DNA from: Pseudokineococcus lusitanus
Lineage (GTDB): Bacteria; Actinomycetota; Actinomycetes; Actinomycetales; Quadrisphaeraceae
Assembly: GCF_003751265.1 (NCBI RefSeq)
Contig: NZ_RJKN01000008.1
Span: 1 to 64,000 of the forward strand
Direction of reading: 5' to 3'
Length of the DNA stretch: 64,000 bases
Position 1 is the stretch's first letter, and the number at the start of each line of letters is the position of its first letter. The translations under genes and the position numbers were made by a program. Under the pieces are notes generated by a model that did not search any database, was not told the DNA's origin, and saw only the letters and a program-made list of their open reading frames with translations. This document shows, in pieces, positions 28,001 through 35,696 of this stretch.

Positions 28001-31000
28001 GGCGGCACGGTCCTCACGGGCCTCGCCGTGGCCGCCGACGGCCGCACGATCACCGCGGTGCTGCCGCCCGTCGAGGCGGCCGGCGCCGCCGCCGTCGTCC
28101 TCGGCTTCCCCGCCGGCACGACGCTCGCCGCCGGCACCGTCGTCCGCACCGTCCCGACGGTCGTCCTCGAGCCGTCCGCCGCGGCCCTCGGGGCGACGAC
28201 GCAGGTCACCGCCACCGGTCCCGAGCTGCACCGCGCCACCGCGGTGCGCGTGGCCGGCACCGAGGTGCGGGTCCTCGGCCGCTCCGAGGGCACCCTGCTC
28301 CTCGAGGTCCCCGCCGGTGCGGTCGTCGGCGCGACAGCCGGCCCGGTGACGGTCGACGTCGAGCTGCCCGGCGCCGACACCTCCGCGACCTTCACCTACG
28401 TCGAGGACGGCACGGCCGCCACGGCCGAGCCGCTCGACCCGGACGTCCCGGCCGGCGCGCCCGGCGCCACGGCGGGCGGGCAGGTGCCGACCTCCGGCGG
28501 CTCCACCGTCACCGTCACGGGCACCGGCCTCGCCCCCGCCACGGGCGTCACCGTCGACGGCGTCCCCGCCACCGGCGTCGTCGTCGCCCCCGACGGCACC
28601 TCCGTGACCTTCACGGCGCCGCCGCGCGAGAGCGCCGGCGAGGCCGTCGTCGTCATCACCTTCCCGGCGGGCACGCTCGACGCCGGCTCGCTCGGCTACG
28701 TGCCGGTCACCGTCGCGCCGGAGCCCGCCGAGGGCCCGCTCGCCGGGGGCACGCGTCTCGTCCTCACCGGCGCGGGCGTCACCGCCGCCACGGCCGTCAC
28801 GGTCGACGGGGTGCCGGCCACCGGCCTCGAGGTCGTCGGCCGCGACGCCGTCGCCGTCCTCGTCCCGGCCGCCCCGTCCGGCCGCGCGGGTTCCGTCGTC
28901 GTGCGCGTCGAGCTCCCGGGCGCCGACGCGACGACGTCCTTCACCTACCTCCCCGAGCCGCTGCGCCCCGTCGCCGAGGCCCTGGCCCCCGCCACCGGCC
29001 CCACGGCCGGCGGCACCCCCGTCACCGTCGTCGGCACCGGCCTCGGCGACGTCACCGCCGTCCTCGTCGGCGGCGCCCCGGCGACCGACCTCGTCGTCGC
29101 CGCCGACGGCACGTCGCTGACCTTCACGACGCCCGCCGGCGCCACGGGCGGCGCCGACGTCGTCCTGTCCGCCCCCGGCGGCGGCACCACCGCCGGCGTC
29201 TTCACCTACAGCGCCGTCGCCGTCGTCGCGGACCCGCCCGCGGGCCCGCTGGCCGGCGGGACGACGCTGCGCCTCACCGGCGACGGCGTCGACCGGGCCA
29301 CGGCCGTCCGGCTCGACGGCCGCGACGTGCCCTTCGTCGTCGACGGCGGCGCCCTCGTCCTCGAGGTGCCCGCGGGCACCCGCGCCGGCACGGTCGACGT
29401 CCTCGTCGAGCTGCCCGGCGAGGACGCGGCCACCACGTACACCTACGTCGACGACGGCTCGCTGACCTCCGTCGCCGACCTCGCGCCCGAGGCGGTGCTC
29501 ACCACGGGCACCGACCGCGTGACGCTCACGGGGGCCGGCCTCGCCGGCGTCGTCGAGGTGCTCGTCGACGGCGTCCGCGCCGACGACGTGCGCCACGCGG
29601 CGGACGGGACCTGGCTGTCCTTCGTCGTCCCCCCCTCCGAGGAGCCCGGCCCGGCCCGGGTCGTCCTCGTCCTGCCGTCCGGCGCCACCGTCGAGGCGGG
29701 CACGCTCGAGCTGGTCGGCGTGGACGTCGCCGCGGTGCCCGCCGAGGGCCCGCAGCGCGGCGGCACCGTCGTCGTCCTCACGGGCCGCGGCGCCGGCGCC
29801 GCCACCGGCGCGACCGTCGGCGGCACGCCCGTCGAGGTGCGCCGCGTGGACGCCGACGAGGTCCGCCTCGTGACCCCTCCCGCGGGGCTGCCCGGTGGCG
29901 TCGACGTCGTGCTCACGCTGCCCGGCCGCGACGCGACCGCCCGCTTCACCTACCTCGCCGACGGCACCGGTGTCGTCGCCGGCGGCCTCGCGCCGTCGAC
30001 GGTCCCCACGACCGGCGGCGTCGACGTCCGGGTCACCGGCACCGGCCTCGACCTCGGCACCGAGGTCCTCGTCGGCGGCGAGCCCGTCCGGTGGCGTACC
30101 GACGGCGACGACCTCGTGCTCGTGGCCCCCGCCGTGGACGCCCCCGGCGCCCGCGACGTCGTGCTCGTCCTCCCCAGCGGCGACCGCGTCGACCTCGGCG
30201 ACCTCGTCTCGGTCCTCCCCGTCGTCACCGCGAGCCCGCTCAGCGGCCCGACGACCGGCGGCACCCGCCTGCGCCTGCAGGGCTCCGGCCTCGGGCAGGC
30301 CACCGGCGTCCTCGTCGGCGGCGTCCCCGCCACCGACCTGCGCGCCGACGGCCCCGACGCCGTCGTCGTGACGACGCCCCCCGGCGAGCTGGGCGGCGCC
30401 GCGGTCCTCGTGGCCCTGCCCGGCGCGGACGTCTCGACGACCTTCACCTACGTCGCCGCGAGCGCCCCGTCCGTGACCGCGCTCGACCCCGCCCGGCTCC
30501 CGCTGGCCGGCGGCCGCGTGGTCCTCACCGGCACCGACCTCGTCGGCGCCACCGGCGTCCTCGTCGACGGCGAGGCGGCCACCGGGGTGGTCGTGGCCGT
30601 CGACGGCACGTCCGTCACCTTCCTCGCCCCGGCGCACGCCGCCGGCACGGTCGACGTCACGCTGCGGCTGCCCACGGGCACGCTCGCGGCGGGCGCCCTC
30701 ACCTACGTGCGCACCGAGGTCGCCGTCACGGCGTCCCCGGCCGCGGGCCCGCTGGCCGGCGGCACGACGCTCGAGCTCACCGGGGCGGGTCTCGAGCTCG
30801 CCACCCGGGTCGCCGTCGACGGGCGCGCCACGTCGGCGCCGGTCGTCCTCGGCCCGGGCCGGATCTCGGTCACGGTGCCCCCGGGCACCGCGCCGGGCGT
30901 CGTCGACGTCGTCGTCACCCTCCCGGGCGGCGGCGGCACGACGACCTACCGCTACGTCGACGACGGCACCGCGTCCGCCGTCGCCACGCTCTCGCCGGGC

Positions 31001-34000
31001 ACCGTGCTCACGAGCGGCGGCCAGGAGGTCCGCGTGACGGGCACCCGTCTCGGCGGCCTCGTCGGCGTGACCGTCGGCGGCGTGCCCGCCACGGGCGTCG
31101 CGGTCGCCGACGACGGGACGTCCCTGACGTTCCGCGCCCCGGCGCAGCCGACGCCGGGCGCCCGACCCGTCGTCCTGACCTTCCCCGGCGGCAGCCGCCC
31201 CGCGGGCGACCTCGACCACGTCGCGCCGGCCCTCGTCGTCGCGCCGGGCACGGGCCCGCTCGCGGGCGGGACCACCGTCCGCCTCGCCGGCCCCGGCGTC
31301 GCGACGGCCACGTCCGTCCTCGTCGACGGCCGCCAGGCCGAGGTGACCGCCCGCACCGGCACCGACCAGCTCGACGTCGTCGTGCCCGCGGGGACGGCGC
31401 CCGGCACGGTCGAGGTGCGGGTCCGCCCCGCCACCGGGCCGGAGCTCGTCGGCGGCTACACCTACACGGCCCCGGAGCAGGCGCTCCCCGTCGTCACCGG
31501 GCTCGCGCCCGCCGCCGGCCCCGTGGCCGGGGGCACCGAGGTCGTCCTCAGCGGCCGCGACCTCGCGGGGGTCAGCGTCGTCCTCGTCGGCGGCCGACCC
31601 GCCCCCGCGGTGCGGGTCTCCGCCGACGGCACGGCGCTGCGGCTCATGACGCCCGCGGGCGCCGCGCCGGGGCCCGTGACCGTCCAGCTGCGCACGCCCG
31701 CGGGGCTCGTCCCCGTCGGCACCTTCACGTACGAGGCGCCGGCGGCCGTGGCCGCCGAGGTCACGGCCGTGGAGCCGCGCTCCGGCGACCTCGGCGGCGG
31801 CACCCTCGTCACCGTCCTCGGCTCCGGCCTGCGCGGCGTCACCGCCGTGCTCGTCGGCGACCGGGCGGCCGAGGTCGTCGCCGTGGCCGACGACGGCGGC
31901 TCGCTCGTCCTCCGCACGCCCCCGGGCGCGGCGGTGGGCCCGACGTCGCTGCAGCTGCAGACGACGGGCGGCCCCGTGGACGCCGGCACCTTCACCTACA
32001 CGGCGGCGCCCCCGGCGCCCCGCCCGACCGTCGTGCGCCTCGACCCGGCGTCCGGCCCCCTCGGCGGCGGCCGCCCTGCCGTCGTCACCGGCTCGCGCCT
32101 CGGCGGCGTGACCTCGGTCCTCGTCGGCGGCCGCCCGGCCACCGACGTGGTCGTCGGCGGCGACGGCTCCTCGGTGTCCTTCACGGTGCCCGCGGGCACG
32201 AGGCCCGGGCCGCAGCCCGTCCTCGTGCGGGTCGGGACGACCGGCACCGGCGCGTTCCTGCCCGCCGGCACGTACACCTACGTCGACGACGGCTCGATGG
32301 CCGACGTCACCGGGCCCGTGCAGGCGGTGGACCGCTCGCACGGCGGCGACCGCGTGGTCGTCCGCGGCACCGGGCTCGGCGCCACCACGGCCGTCCGCGT
32401 CGGTCCCATGACGGTCACCGACCCCGAGGTCGCCCCCGACGGCACCTGGGTCGCCTTCGACGCCCCGCCGCACGAGGCGGCGGAGGAGCTGACGATCTTC
32501 CTCGTGACGCCGGACGGCGTCGTCGAGGCCGGCACCTTCATGTACCTGGCGCCGACCATCACCTCGCTCTCCCCGGCGAAGGGCGTGCTGCGCGGCGGTC
32601 AGCGGGTGCGCATCACCGGCGAGGGCCTCGGCCCGGCCGTGCAGGTCCTCTTCGGCGGCCTTGCCGCCACGGAGGTCGTCGCGGTGACGCCGGAGGGCCT
32701 GTCCGCCGCCGCCGTCGAGGCGCCCTCGACGGTGGAGGCCGTCGTCCCCGCCGGCGTCCGGCCCGGGACGGTCGACGTCCGCGTCGTCCTGCCCGGCCTC
32801 GACGCCTCGGCGCCCGCGGCCTACACCTACCTCGCGTCGACCACGACGCCGACGCCGGACCCGGACCCCACGCCGGACCCGACGCCGACGCCGACCCCCA
32901 CCCCGACCCCGACGCCGACCCCCACGCCGACCCCGACCCCCACGCCGGCGCCCACGCCGGCGCCCACGCCGGACCCGGGCACGGGCGGCGCGGGCGGCAC
33001 GGGCGGCACGGGCGGCACCGGCGGCGGCACCGGGACGGGCGGCGGCACCACGACCCCGGCCCCCGGTACCTCCACGGGCACCGGGTCGGGCAGCTCCAGC
33101 GGCTCCGGCACCTCCGGAGGGTGGGGCACCTCGACGGCGCCGACGACGTCGGCCTCCGGCGGCACCTCGCTCCCGGACCGGCTGGCCCGGACCGGCGCGG
33201 AGGTCGCGCCCCTCGTGGGGCTCGGGCTCCTGCTCCTCCTGCCGGGCGCCGGCCTCGTCCTCGTCGGGCGCCGGCGGCGCCCGTCCGGGGGGACCGTGCG
33301 CCGGGTCGCTCCAGCGGCCGTCCCGCCTGCCGATGCGGTCGGGGAGCACGCCGACCGAGGAGACGTCCCCATGCACCGCAGCACCGCCGTCCCCGCGCGC
33401 CGTCCGGGCACCGCCCGGCCCGCCCGGGTGCGACCGCTCGCCCTCGCGGCGCTCGTCGCCGCCGGCGCGCTGGCGCTGGGCACCGGGGCCGGCAGCGCCT
33501 CGGCCGCGACCGGCGCCGGGGGACCCGTCGTGGCCGTCGCGCCGGGCGGGTCCGCCGCCCTCGCGGCCGGCGGGCCGGCGGGCGATCGGGTCACCTGGCA
33601 GCTCGTCGGGGCGCCCGACCCGGCGCTCCTCGCGTCGGCCCGGCTCGACCCGGCGACGGGGACGCTCGACGTCGCCGCCGCCGACGGGGTCCGCGGCCGG
33701 ACCGCCCTCGTGCGGCACGCCGTCGACCGCGCGGCCGGCACGGCGTCCACGGACGTCGTCCTCGTCGACGTCGCCGACGACGCGCCCCTGGCCGGGGGGG
33801 AGCACCTGCGGCTCGCCCTCGACGGCGGCGGCACCGCCTCCCTCGCGGTGCCGCTGCCCGACGACCTCGGCACCGTGGACGTCACCGGCGCCGGCGACGG
33901 CCTCGCGGCGGTCGTCGACGGGGGAGTCCTCCACCTCGCCGCGGACGGCGTCGCCGGCCGCTCCGTCCTCACGCTGACGCCCGTCGCCGACCCGGCGGCC

Positions 34001-35110
34001 GCGCCCGCCGAGGGCACGGAGGAGGACGCCGAGGACACCGCCGGGGAGCCCGCGGCGTCGACCCCCGCGGCCGCCCCGCTGGAGCTCGTCGTCGAGGTCG
34101 CGCCCGGGCTGGGCGACGTCCCCGCCCCGGACGCCCGCGGCACGGGCGACGGTGCCGTCGAGGTGCCGCTGCCCGCGGTCGTCGGCGGCGGCGACGTGGA
34201 GGTCGTGGCGCCCGAGGGCGTGGACGCCTCCGTCCGCGGCGACGTCCTCGTCGTCGACCCCCACGGCACCAGCGGCCTCGCCGCGGTCCAGCTCGTTCCC
34301 GTCCTGGACGGCCTCCGCGGGCTGCCCGTGCCCGTGGCCCTCGAGGTCCGCCCCGAGGTGACCCTGGCCGGCGACACCCCGGTGCCCGTCCCCGCCGGGG
34401 AGGTCGTGCGGCTGCCGCTGGCGCTGCACGGCACCGACGCCGTGGCCGTCCTCGAGGACGACGCCGACGGTGCGCTCGCCGTCGACGGCGACGAGCTCGT
34501 CGTCACCGTCCCGGCCGGCGGGTCCGTCGAGGGGACCGTGGGCGTCGTCGACCGCGACGGCGTCCGCGGCGAGCCGGTGGCGGTCGCGCTCGCGGTCGAC
34601 CCGGCCGTCGCGCCGGAGCCCGCCACGACGCCGGAGCCGGCCGCCGAGCCGGTCCCGGCCGTGAGGTCCGCCGAGCCGCCCCCCGTCTCGCGCGGCACGG
34701 TGCGCGCCGCGGTGGTCACCGACCCCGTGCCCGCGCCGCCCGCCCCGCCAGCCGAGGAGGGCGTCGTCGTCCTCGGCTCACCCGTCCCCACCGCCGTCCC
34801 GGCCGCCGCGGACCCGGTGCCGACCGCGCCCGCCACCCCCGCGGCGGCGGCCCCGGCGGCCACGACGACGGCCCCCGCCGCCGCGGTGCCGCTCGCGACG
34901 ACGCCCGTGGCCGCCACCCGGCCCGCCGCCGGCCTCGTCGTCCTCGACTCCTTCACCGTCACGCCCGCGGCGACGTCCACCGTCACGGCCCTGCCGCGCA
35001 CGGGCGGCGAGCTGGTCCTCGGCGCCGCGCTGGGCGGCCTCGTCCTCCTCGCGGGCGGCGGCCTCGTCGTCGGCGGGCGTCGTGCCGGCCGCTGGATGCG
35101 CACGGCCTGA
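25058..35110 (+). CDS. 10-kb open frame: choice-of-anchor P/IPT-TIG repeat surface protein fused in frame to a second sorted protein
   Basis: The frame encodes 3,350 residues. A signal peptide (about 1-50, ending ALAAP) is followed by a choice-of-anchor-P-like domain (about 50-265) and 27 IPT/TIG repeats of about 85 residues (about 265-2590). Two alternating repeat types are seen: one with PTTGGTRVxVTGTGL and DGTSVTFTAPP, one with GPLAGGTxLxLTG and VPAGTAPGTVDVVV. A Pro-Thr linker leads to LARTG (2709), a hydrophobic segment and RRRR. No stop follows. After about 45 residues the frame enters a second signal-peptide-like start (Met2772) and ends with LPRTG (3312), a hydrophobic segment and RRAGRWM. 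GGGGGA lies 6 bases before the ATG. IPT domains suggest adhesion or carbohydrate binding. A missing stop from sequencing error remains possible. Confidence 0.8.
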   Translation: MDSTPTTSGTTSRTGRRGSARPPAARRHLVAALVAAIVGGALVPAPAALAAPAGTGAADATALGVDLDLDVLLLSLLDVDAQALATTAPPSTTRSVADLGVLPGLGGGLARSTTATSSSTADTAGASSSTRVEGLGVDVLGLPLVRATALEAATSCPTYGTPTASSRVAGLQVLGATVDVNAPSTRVEAAVAVDGLLDAKLVATARPDARVVTPAAAGTPAAARATALRVDVQLVAKTLLGLPVASTTGSVVVTTAGCTTPVPGAPAVDALTPTSSLTTGGGRLTVTGGPFAPGATQVRVGGVAAGDVVVAADRRSLTAALPPAEAEGAVAVEVTTPGGTTSRSAALTYRAVRVVPEPARGPLAGTTRLVLRGEGVERATAVSVGGRDAGPVAVVDDGSGAGTAAVAVVVPAGTAPGDVDVVVALPGLDARTTYRYLDDGSRATVGSLAPGTTPTTGGTRVVVTGTGLADVTGVTVGGVPATDVAVAADGTSVSFTSPPSEVTGDLPVVLRLEAGELRAGDLSVTPVTVVATPAEGVLAGGDRVVVRGAGVGAATGASVGGRPVADLEVRGPDEVAVTTPRGTAPGATALVVELPGADATTTFTYVADGSASTVVSLEPSSGPSTGGTRLVVRGTGLQGATDLLVGGVPATDVAVSADGTSLTAVAPPTVSGDRAVVVTFPRGGTLDAGTFVSLRVDVELSPVDGPLAGGTSVTVTGRRGEDLSLATGVTVGGRAAAVTGRTTGTLTVTVPAGTAPGTVGVVVALPGEDATGVFTYLEDGSRGRVTGPVALDAPTAGGVGLAVRGTDLDGLVEVLVGGVPATGVRVDAAGVTAVVPSAEDAGPQPVVLRYPAGRVAAGTVTYVAPTATADPATAPAAGGTRVDLVGATLELATGVTVDGVPAVVVERSPGRLVVLAPAHLPGAAAVVVELPGADATTTLTYRADGAAAVVASTAPAAAPTTGGQVLTVRGEGLQDVTSVTAGGTVLTGLAVAADGRTITAVLPPVEAAGAAAVVLGFPAGTTLAAGTVVRTVPTVVLEPSAAALGATTQVTATGPELHRATAVRVAGTEVRVLGRSEGTLLLEVPAGAVVGATAGPVTVDVELPGADTSATFTYVEDGTAATAEPLDPDVPAGAPGATAGGQVPTSGGSTVTVTGTGLAPATGVTVDGVPATGVVVAPDGTSVTFTAPPRESAGEAVVVITFPAGTLDAGSLGYVPVTVAPEPAEGPLAGGTRLVLTGAGVTAATAVTVDGVPATGLEVVGRDAVAVLVPAAPSGRAGSVVVRVELPGADATTSFTYLPEPLRPVAEALAPATGPTAGGTPVTVVGTGLGDVTAVLVGGAPATDLVVAADGTSLTFTTPAGATGGADVVLSAPGGGTTAGVFTYSAVAVVADPPAGPLAGGTTLRLTGDGVDRATAVRLDGRDVPFVVDGGALVLEVPAGTRAGTVDVLVELPGEDAATTYTYVDDGSLTSVADLAPEAVLTTGTDRVTLTGAGLAGVVEVLVDGVRADDVRHAADGTWLSFVVPPSEEPGPARVVLVLPSGATVEAGTLELVGVDVAAVPAEGPQRGGTVVVLTGRGAGAATGATVGGTPVEVRRVDADEVRLVTPPAGLPGGVDVVLTLPGRDATARFTYLADGTGVVAGGLAPSTVPTTGGVDVRVTGTGLDLGTEVLVGGEPVRWRTDGDDLVLVAPAVDAPGARDVVLVLPSGDRVDLGDLVSVLPVVTASPLSGPTTGGTRLRLQGSGLGQATGVLVGGVPATDLRADGPDAVVVTTPPGELGGAAVLVALPGADVSTTFTYVAASAPSVTALDPARLPLAGGRVVLTGTDLVGATGVLVDGEAATGVVVAVDGTSVTFLAPAHAAGTVDVTLRLPTGTLAAGALTYVRTEVAVTASPAAGPLAGGTTLELTGAGLELATRVAVDGRATSAPVVLGPGRISVTVPPGTAPGVVDVVVTLPGGGGTTTYRYVDDGTASAVATLSPGTVLTSGGQEVRVTGTRLGGLVGVTVGGVPATGVAVADDGTSLTFRAPAQPTPGARPVVLTFPGGSRPAGDLDHVAPALVVAPGTGPLAGGTTVRLAGPGVATATSVLVDGRQAEVTARTGTDQLDVVVPAGTAPGTVEVRVRPATGPELVGGYTYTAPEQALPVVTGLAPAAGPVAGGTEVVLSGRDLAGVSVVLVGGRPAPAVRVSADGTALRLMTPAGAAPGPVTVQLRTPAGLVPVGTFTYEAPAAVAAEVTAVEPRSGDLGGGTLVTVLGSGLRGVTAVLVGDRAAEVVAVADDGGSLVLRTPPGAAVGPTSLQLQTTGGPVDAGTFTYTAAPPAPRPTVVRLDPASGPLGGGRPAVVTGSRLGGVTSVLVGGRPATDVVVGGDGSSVSFTVPAGTRPGPQPVLVRVGTTGTGAFLPAGTYTYVDDGSMADVTGPVQAVDRSHGGDRVVVRGTGLGATTAVRVGPMTVTDPEVAPDGTWVAFDAPPHEAAEELTIFLVTPDGVVEAGTFMYLAPTITSLSPAKGVLRGGQRVRITGEGLGPAVQVLFGGLAATEVVAVTPEGLSAAAVEAPSTVEAVVPAGVRPGTVDVRVVLPGLDASAPAAYTYLASTTTPTPDPDPTPDPTPTPTPTPTPTPTPTPTPTPTPAPTPAPTPDPGTGGAGGTGGTGGTGGGTGTGGGTTTPAPGTSTGTGSGSSSGSGTSGGWGTSTAPTTSASGGTSLPDRLARTGAEVAPLVGLGLLLLLPGAGLVLVGRRRRPSGGTVRRVAPAAVPPADAVGEHADRGDVPMHRSTAVPARRPGTARPARVRPLALAALVAAGALALGTGAGSASAATGAGGPVVAVAPGGSAALAAGGPAGDRVTWQLVGAPDPALLASARLDPATGTLDVAAADGVRGRTALVRHAVDRAAGTASTDVVLVDVADDAPLAGGEHLRLALDGGGTASLAVPLPDDLGTVDVTGAGDGLAAVVDGGVLHLAADGVAGRSVLTLTPVADPAAAPAEGTEEDAEDTAGEPAASTPAAAPLELVVEVAPGLGDVPAPDARGTGDGAVEVPLPAVVGGGDVEVVAPEGVDASVRGDVLVVDPHGTSGLAAVQLVPVLDGLRGLPVPVALEVRPEVTLAGDTPVPVPAGEVVRLPLALHGTDAVAVLEDDADGALAVDGDELVVTVPAGGSVEGTVGVVDRDGVRGEPVAVALAVDPAVAPEPATTPEPAAEPVPAVRSAEPPPVSRGTVRAAVVTDPVPAPPAPPAEEGVVVLGSPVPTAVPAAADPVPTAPATPAAAAPAATTTAPAAAVPLATTPVAATRPAAGLVVLDSFTVTPAATSTVTALPRTGGELVLGAALGGLVLLAGGGLVVGGRRAGRWMRTA
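32850..32970 (+). repeat. Low-complexity PT/PD-coding tract in the wall-spanning linker
   Basis: Repeats of ACGCCG and ACCCCG encode a long Thr-Pro/Asp-Pro run between the last IPT repeat and the LARTG signal, the usual spacer through peptidoglycan. It is prone to slippage. Confidence 0.8.
33371..35110 (+). CDS. Possible independently translated secreted protein with LPRTG sorting signal (internal start of the fused frame)
   Basis: Met at 33371 is preceded by GAGGAG with an 8-base gap, a better ribosome site than most in the window. It starts a classical signal peptide (basic MHRSTAVPARRPG, hydrophobic LALAALVAAGALALG, then ASAAT). From here the product is 579 residues: beta-rich repeats of unknown type (about 60-430), a Pro/Ala-rich spacer, LPRTG at about 541, a hydrophobic segment and a basic tail. 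It shares this plan with the upstream half, so the pair may have been two genes that lost the stop codon between them, or are truly translated both ways. Function unknown; probably exposed on the cell wall. Confidence 0.5.
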   Translation: MHRSTAVPARRPGTARPARVRPLALAALVAAGALALGTGAGSASAATGAGGPVVAVAPGGSAALAAGGPAGDRVTWQLVGAPDPALLASARLDPATGTLDVAAADGVRGRTALVRHAVDRAAGTASTDVVLVDVADDAPLAGGEHLRLALDGGGTASLAVPLPDDLGTVDVTGAGDGLAAVVDGGVLHLAADGVAGRSVLTLTPVADPAAAPAEGTEEDAEDTAGEPAASTPAAAPLELVVEVAPGLGDVPAPDARGTGDGAVEVPLPAVVGGGDVEVVAPEGVDASVRGDVLVVDPHGTSGLAAVQLVPVLDGLRGLPVPVALEVRPEVTLAGDTPVPVPAGEVVRLPLALHGTDAVAVLEDDADGALAVDGDELVVTVPAGGSVEGTVGVVDRDGVRGEPVAVALAVDPAVAPEPATTPEPAAEPVPAVRSAEPPPVSRGTVRAAVVTDPVPAPPAPPAEEGVVVLGSPVPTAVPAAADPVPTAPATPAAAAPAATTTAPAAAVPLATTPVAATRPAAGLVVLDSFTVTPAATSTVTALPRTGGELVLGAALGGLVLLAGGGLVVGGRRAGRWMRTA

Positions 35111-35161
35111 CGCCGCACCGCGGGTCTTCCCCGCCGCCCCGCACGCCGCCACCATGGGTCC

Positions 35162-35662
35162 GTGCCGGTCTTCGTCGACCCCCGTCCCGACGAGCGGGGC
35201 CAGCTCCTGGCCTTCCTCGCAGGCCAGTGCGCGAGCCTGCGGGCCACGATCGCCGGCCTCGACGCCGCGCAGCTGCGTGCCCGGCCGACGGGCAGCGCGA
35301 TGCAGCTCGGGGCGCTCGTCAAGCACGTGGCCCTCGACGAGCGGCGCTGGGTCGTCGCCGCGGTGGGCGGCCGGCCCGAGGGGCTCTGGCCCGTCGAGGA
35401 CCCGCGGGCCGAGTGGACGCTGGAGGAGGGCGACGACGTCGCCTCCCTCGGCGCGCTCCTCGACGCGGTGGGCGAGGAGACCGAGCGGGTCGTCGCGGCG
35501 GTCGAGGACCTCGGCGCGCCGTGTCCCATGCCCGGGGTCGGCCACTGGTCGGTGCGCTGGGTGCTCCTCCACCTGCTCGAGGAGAACGCCCGGCACTGCG
35601 GGCACGCCGACCTCCTGCGCGAGCAGCTCGACGGGGCGACCGCGGCGCAGCTCGGGAGCTGA
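35162..35662 (+). CDS. DinB/DUF664-family protein
   Basis: The 166-residue protein fits the DinB four-helix-bundle family, many of which are metal-dependent thiol (mycothiol or bacillithiol) transferases. LGALVKHVALDERRW carries the first His and HLLEENARHCGHADLLRE the later pair, matching the usual three-His metal site. The GTG at 35162 gives the expected length. It lies 52 bases after the fused surface gene and converges on the MFS gene. Substrate unknown; a mycothiol link is an inference from the actinobacterial setting. Confidence 0.82.
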   Translation: MPVFVDPRPDERGQLLAFLAGQCASLRATIAGLDAAQLRARPTGSAMQLGALVKHVALDERRWVVAAVGGRPEGLWPVEDPRAEWTLEEGDDVASLGALLDAVGEETERVVAAVEDLGAPCPMPGVGHWSVRWVLLHLLEENARHCGHADLLREQLDGATAAQLGS

Positions 35663-35696
35663 CGGCCGCGGGCGCCCACCCCGGCCTGCGGTCGCC

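Noticed and set aside
24905-34429. A 3,174-residue open frame antisense to the IPT/TIG gene, and a 3,929-residue frame on the same strand (24694-36483)
   Set aside because: Very GC-rich coding DNA keeps other frames open. These frames give only Arg/Gly/Pro/Ala-rich strings without domains, while the chosen frame gives clear repeats, a signal peptide and a sorting signal.
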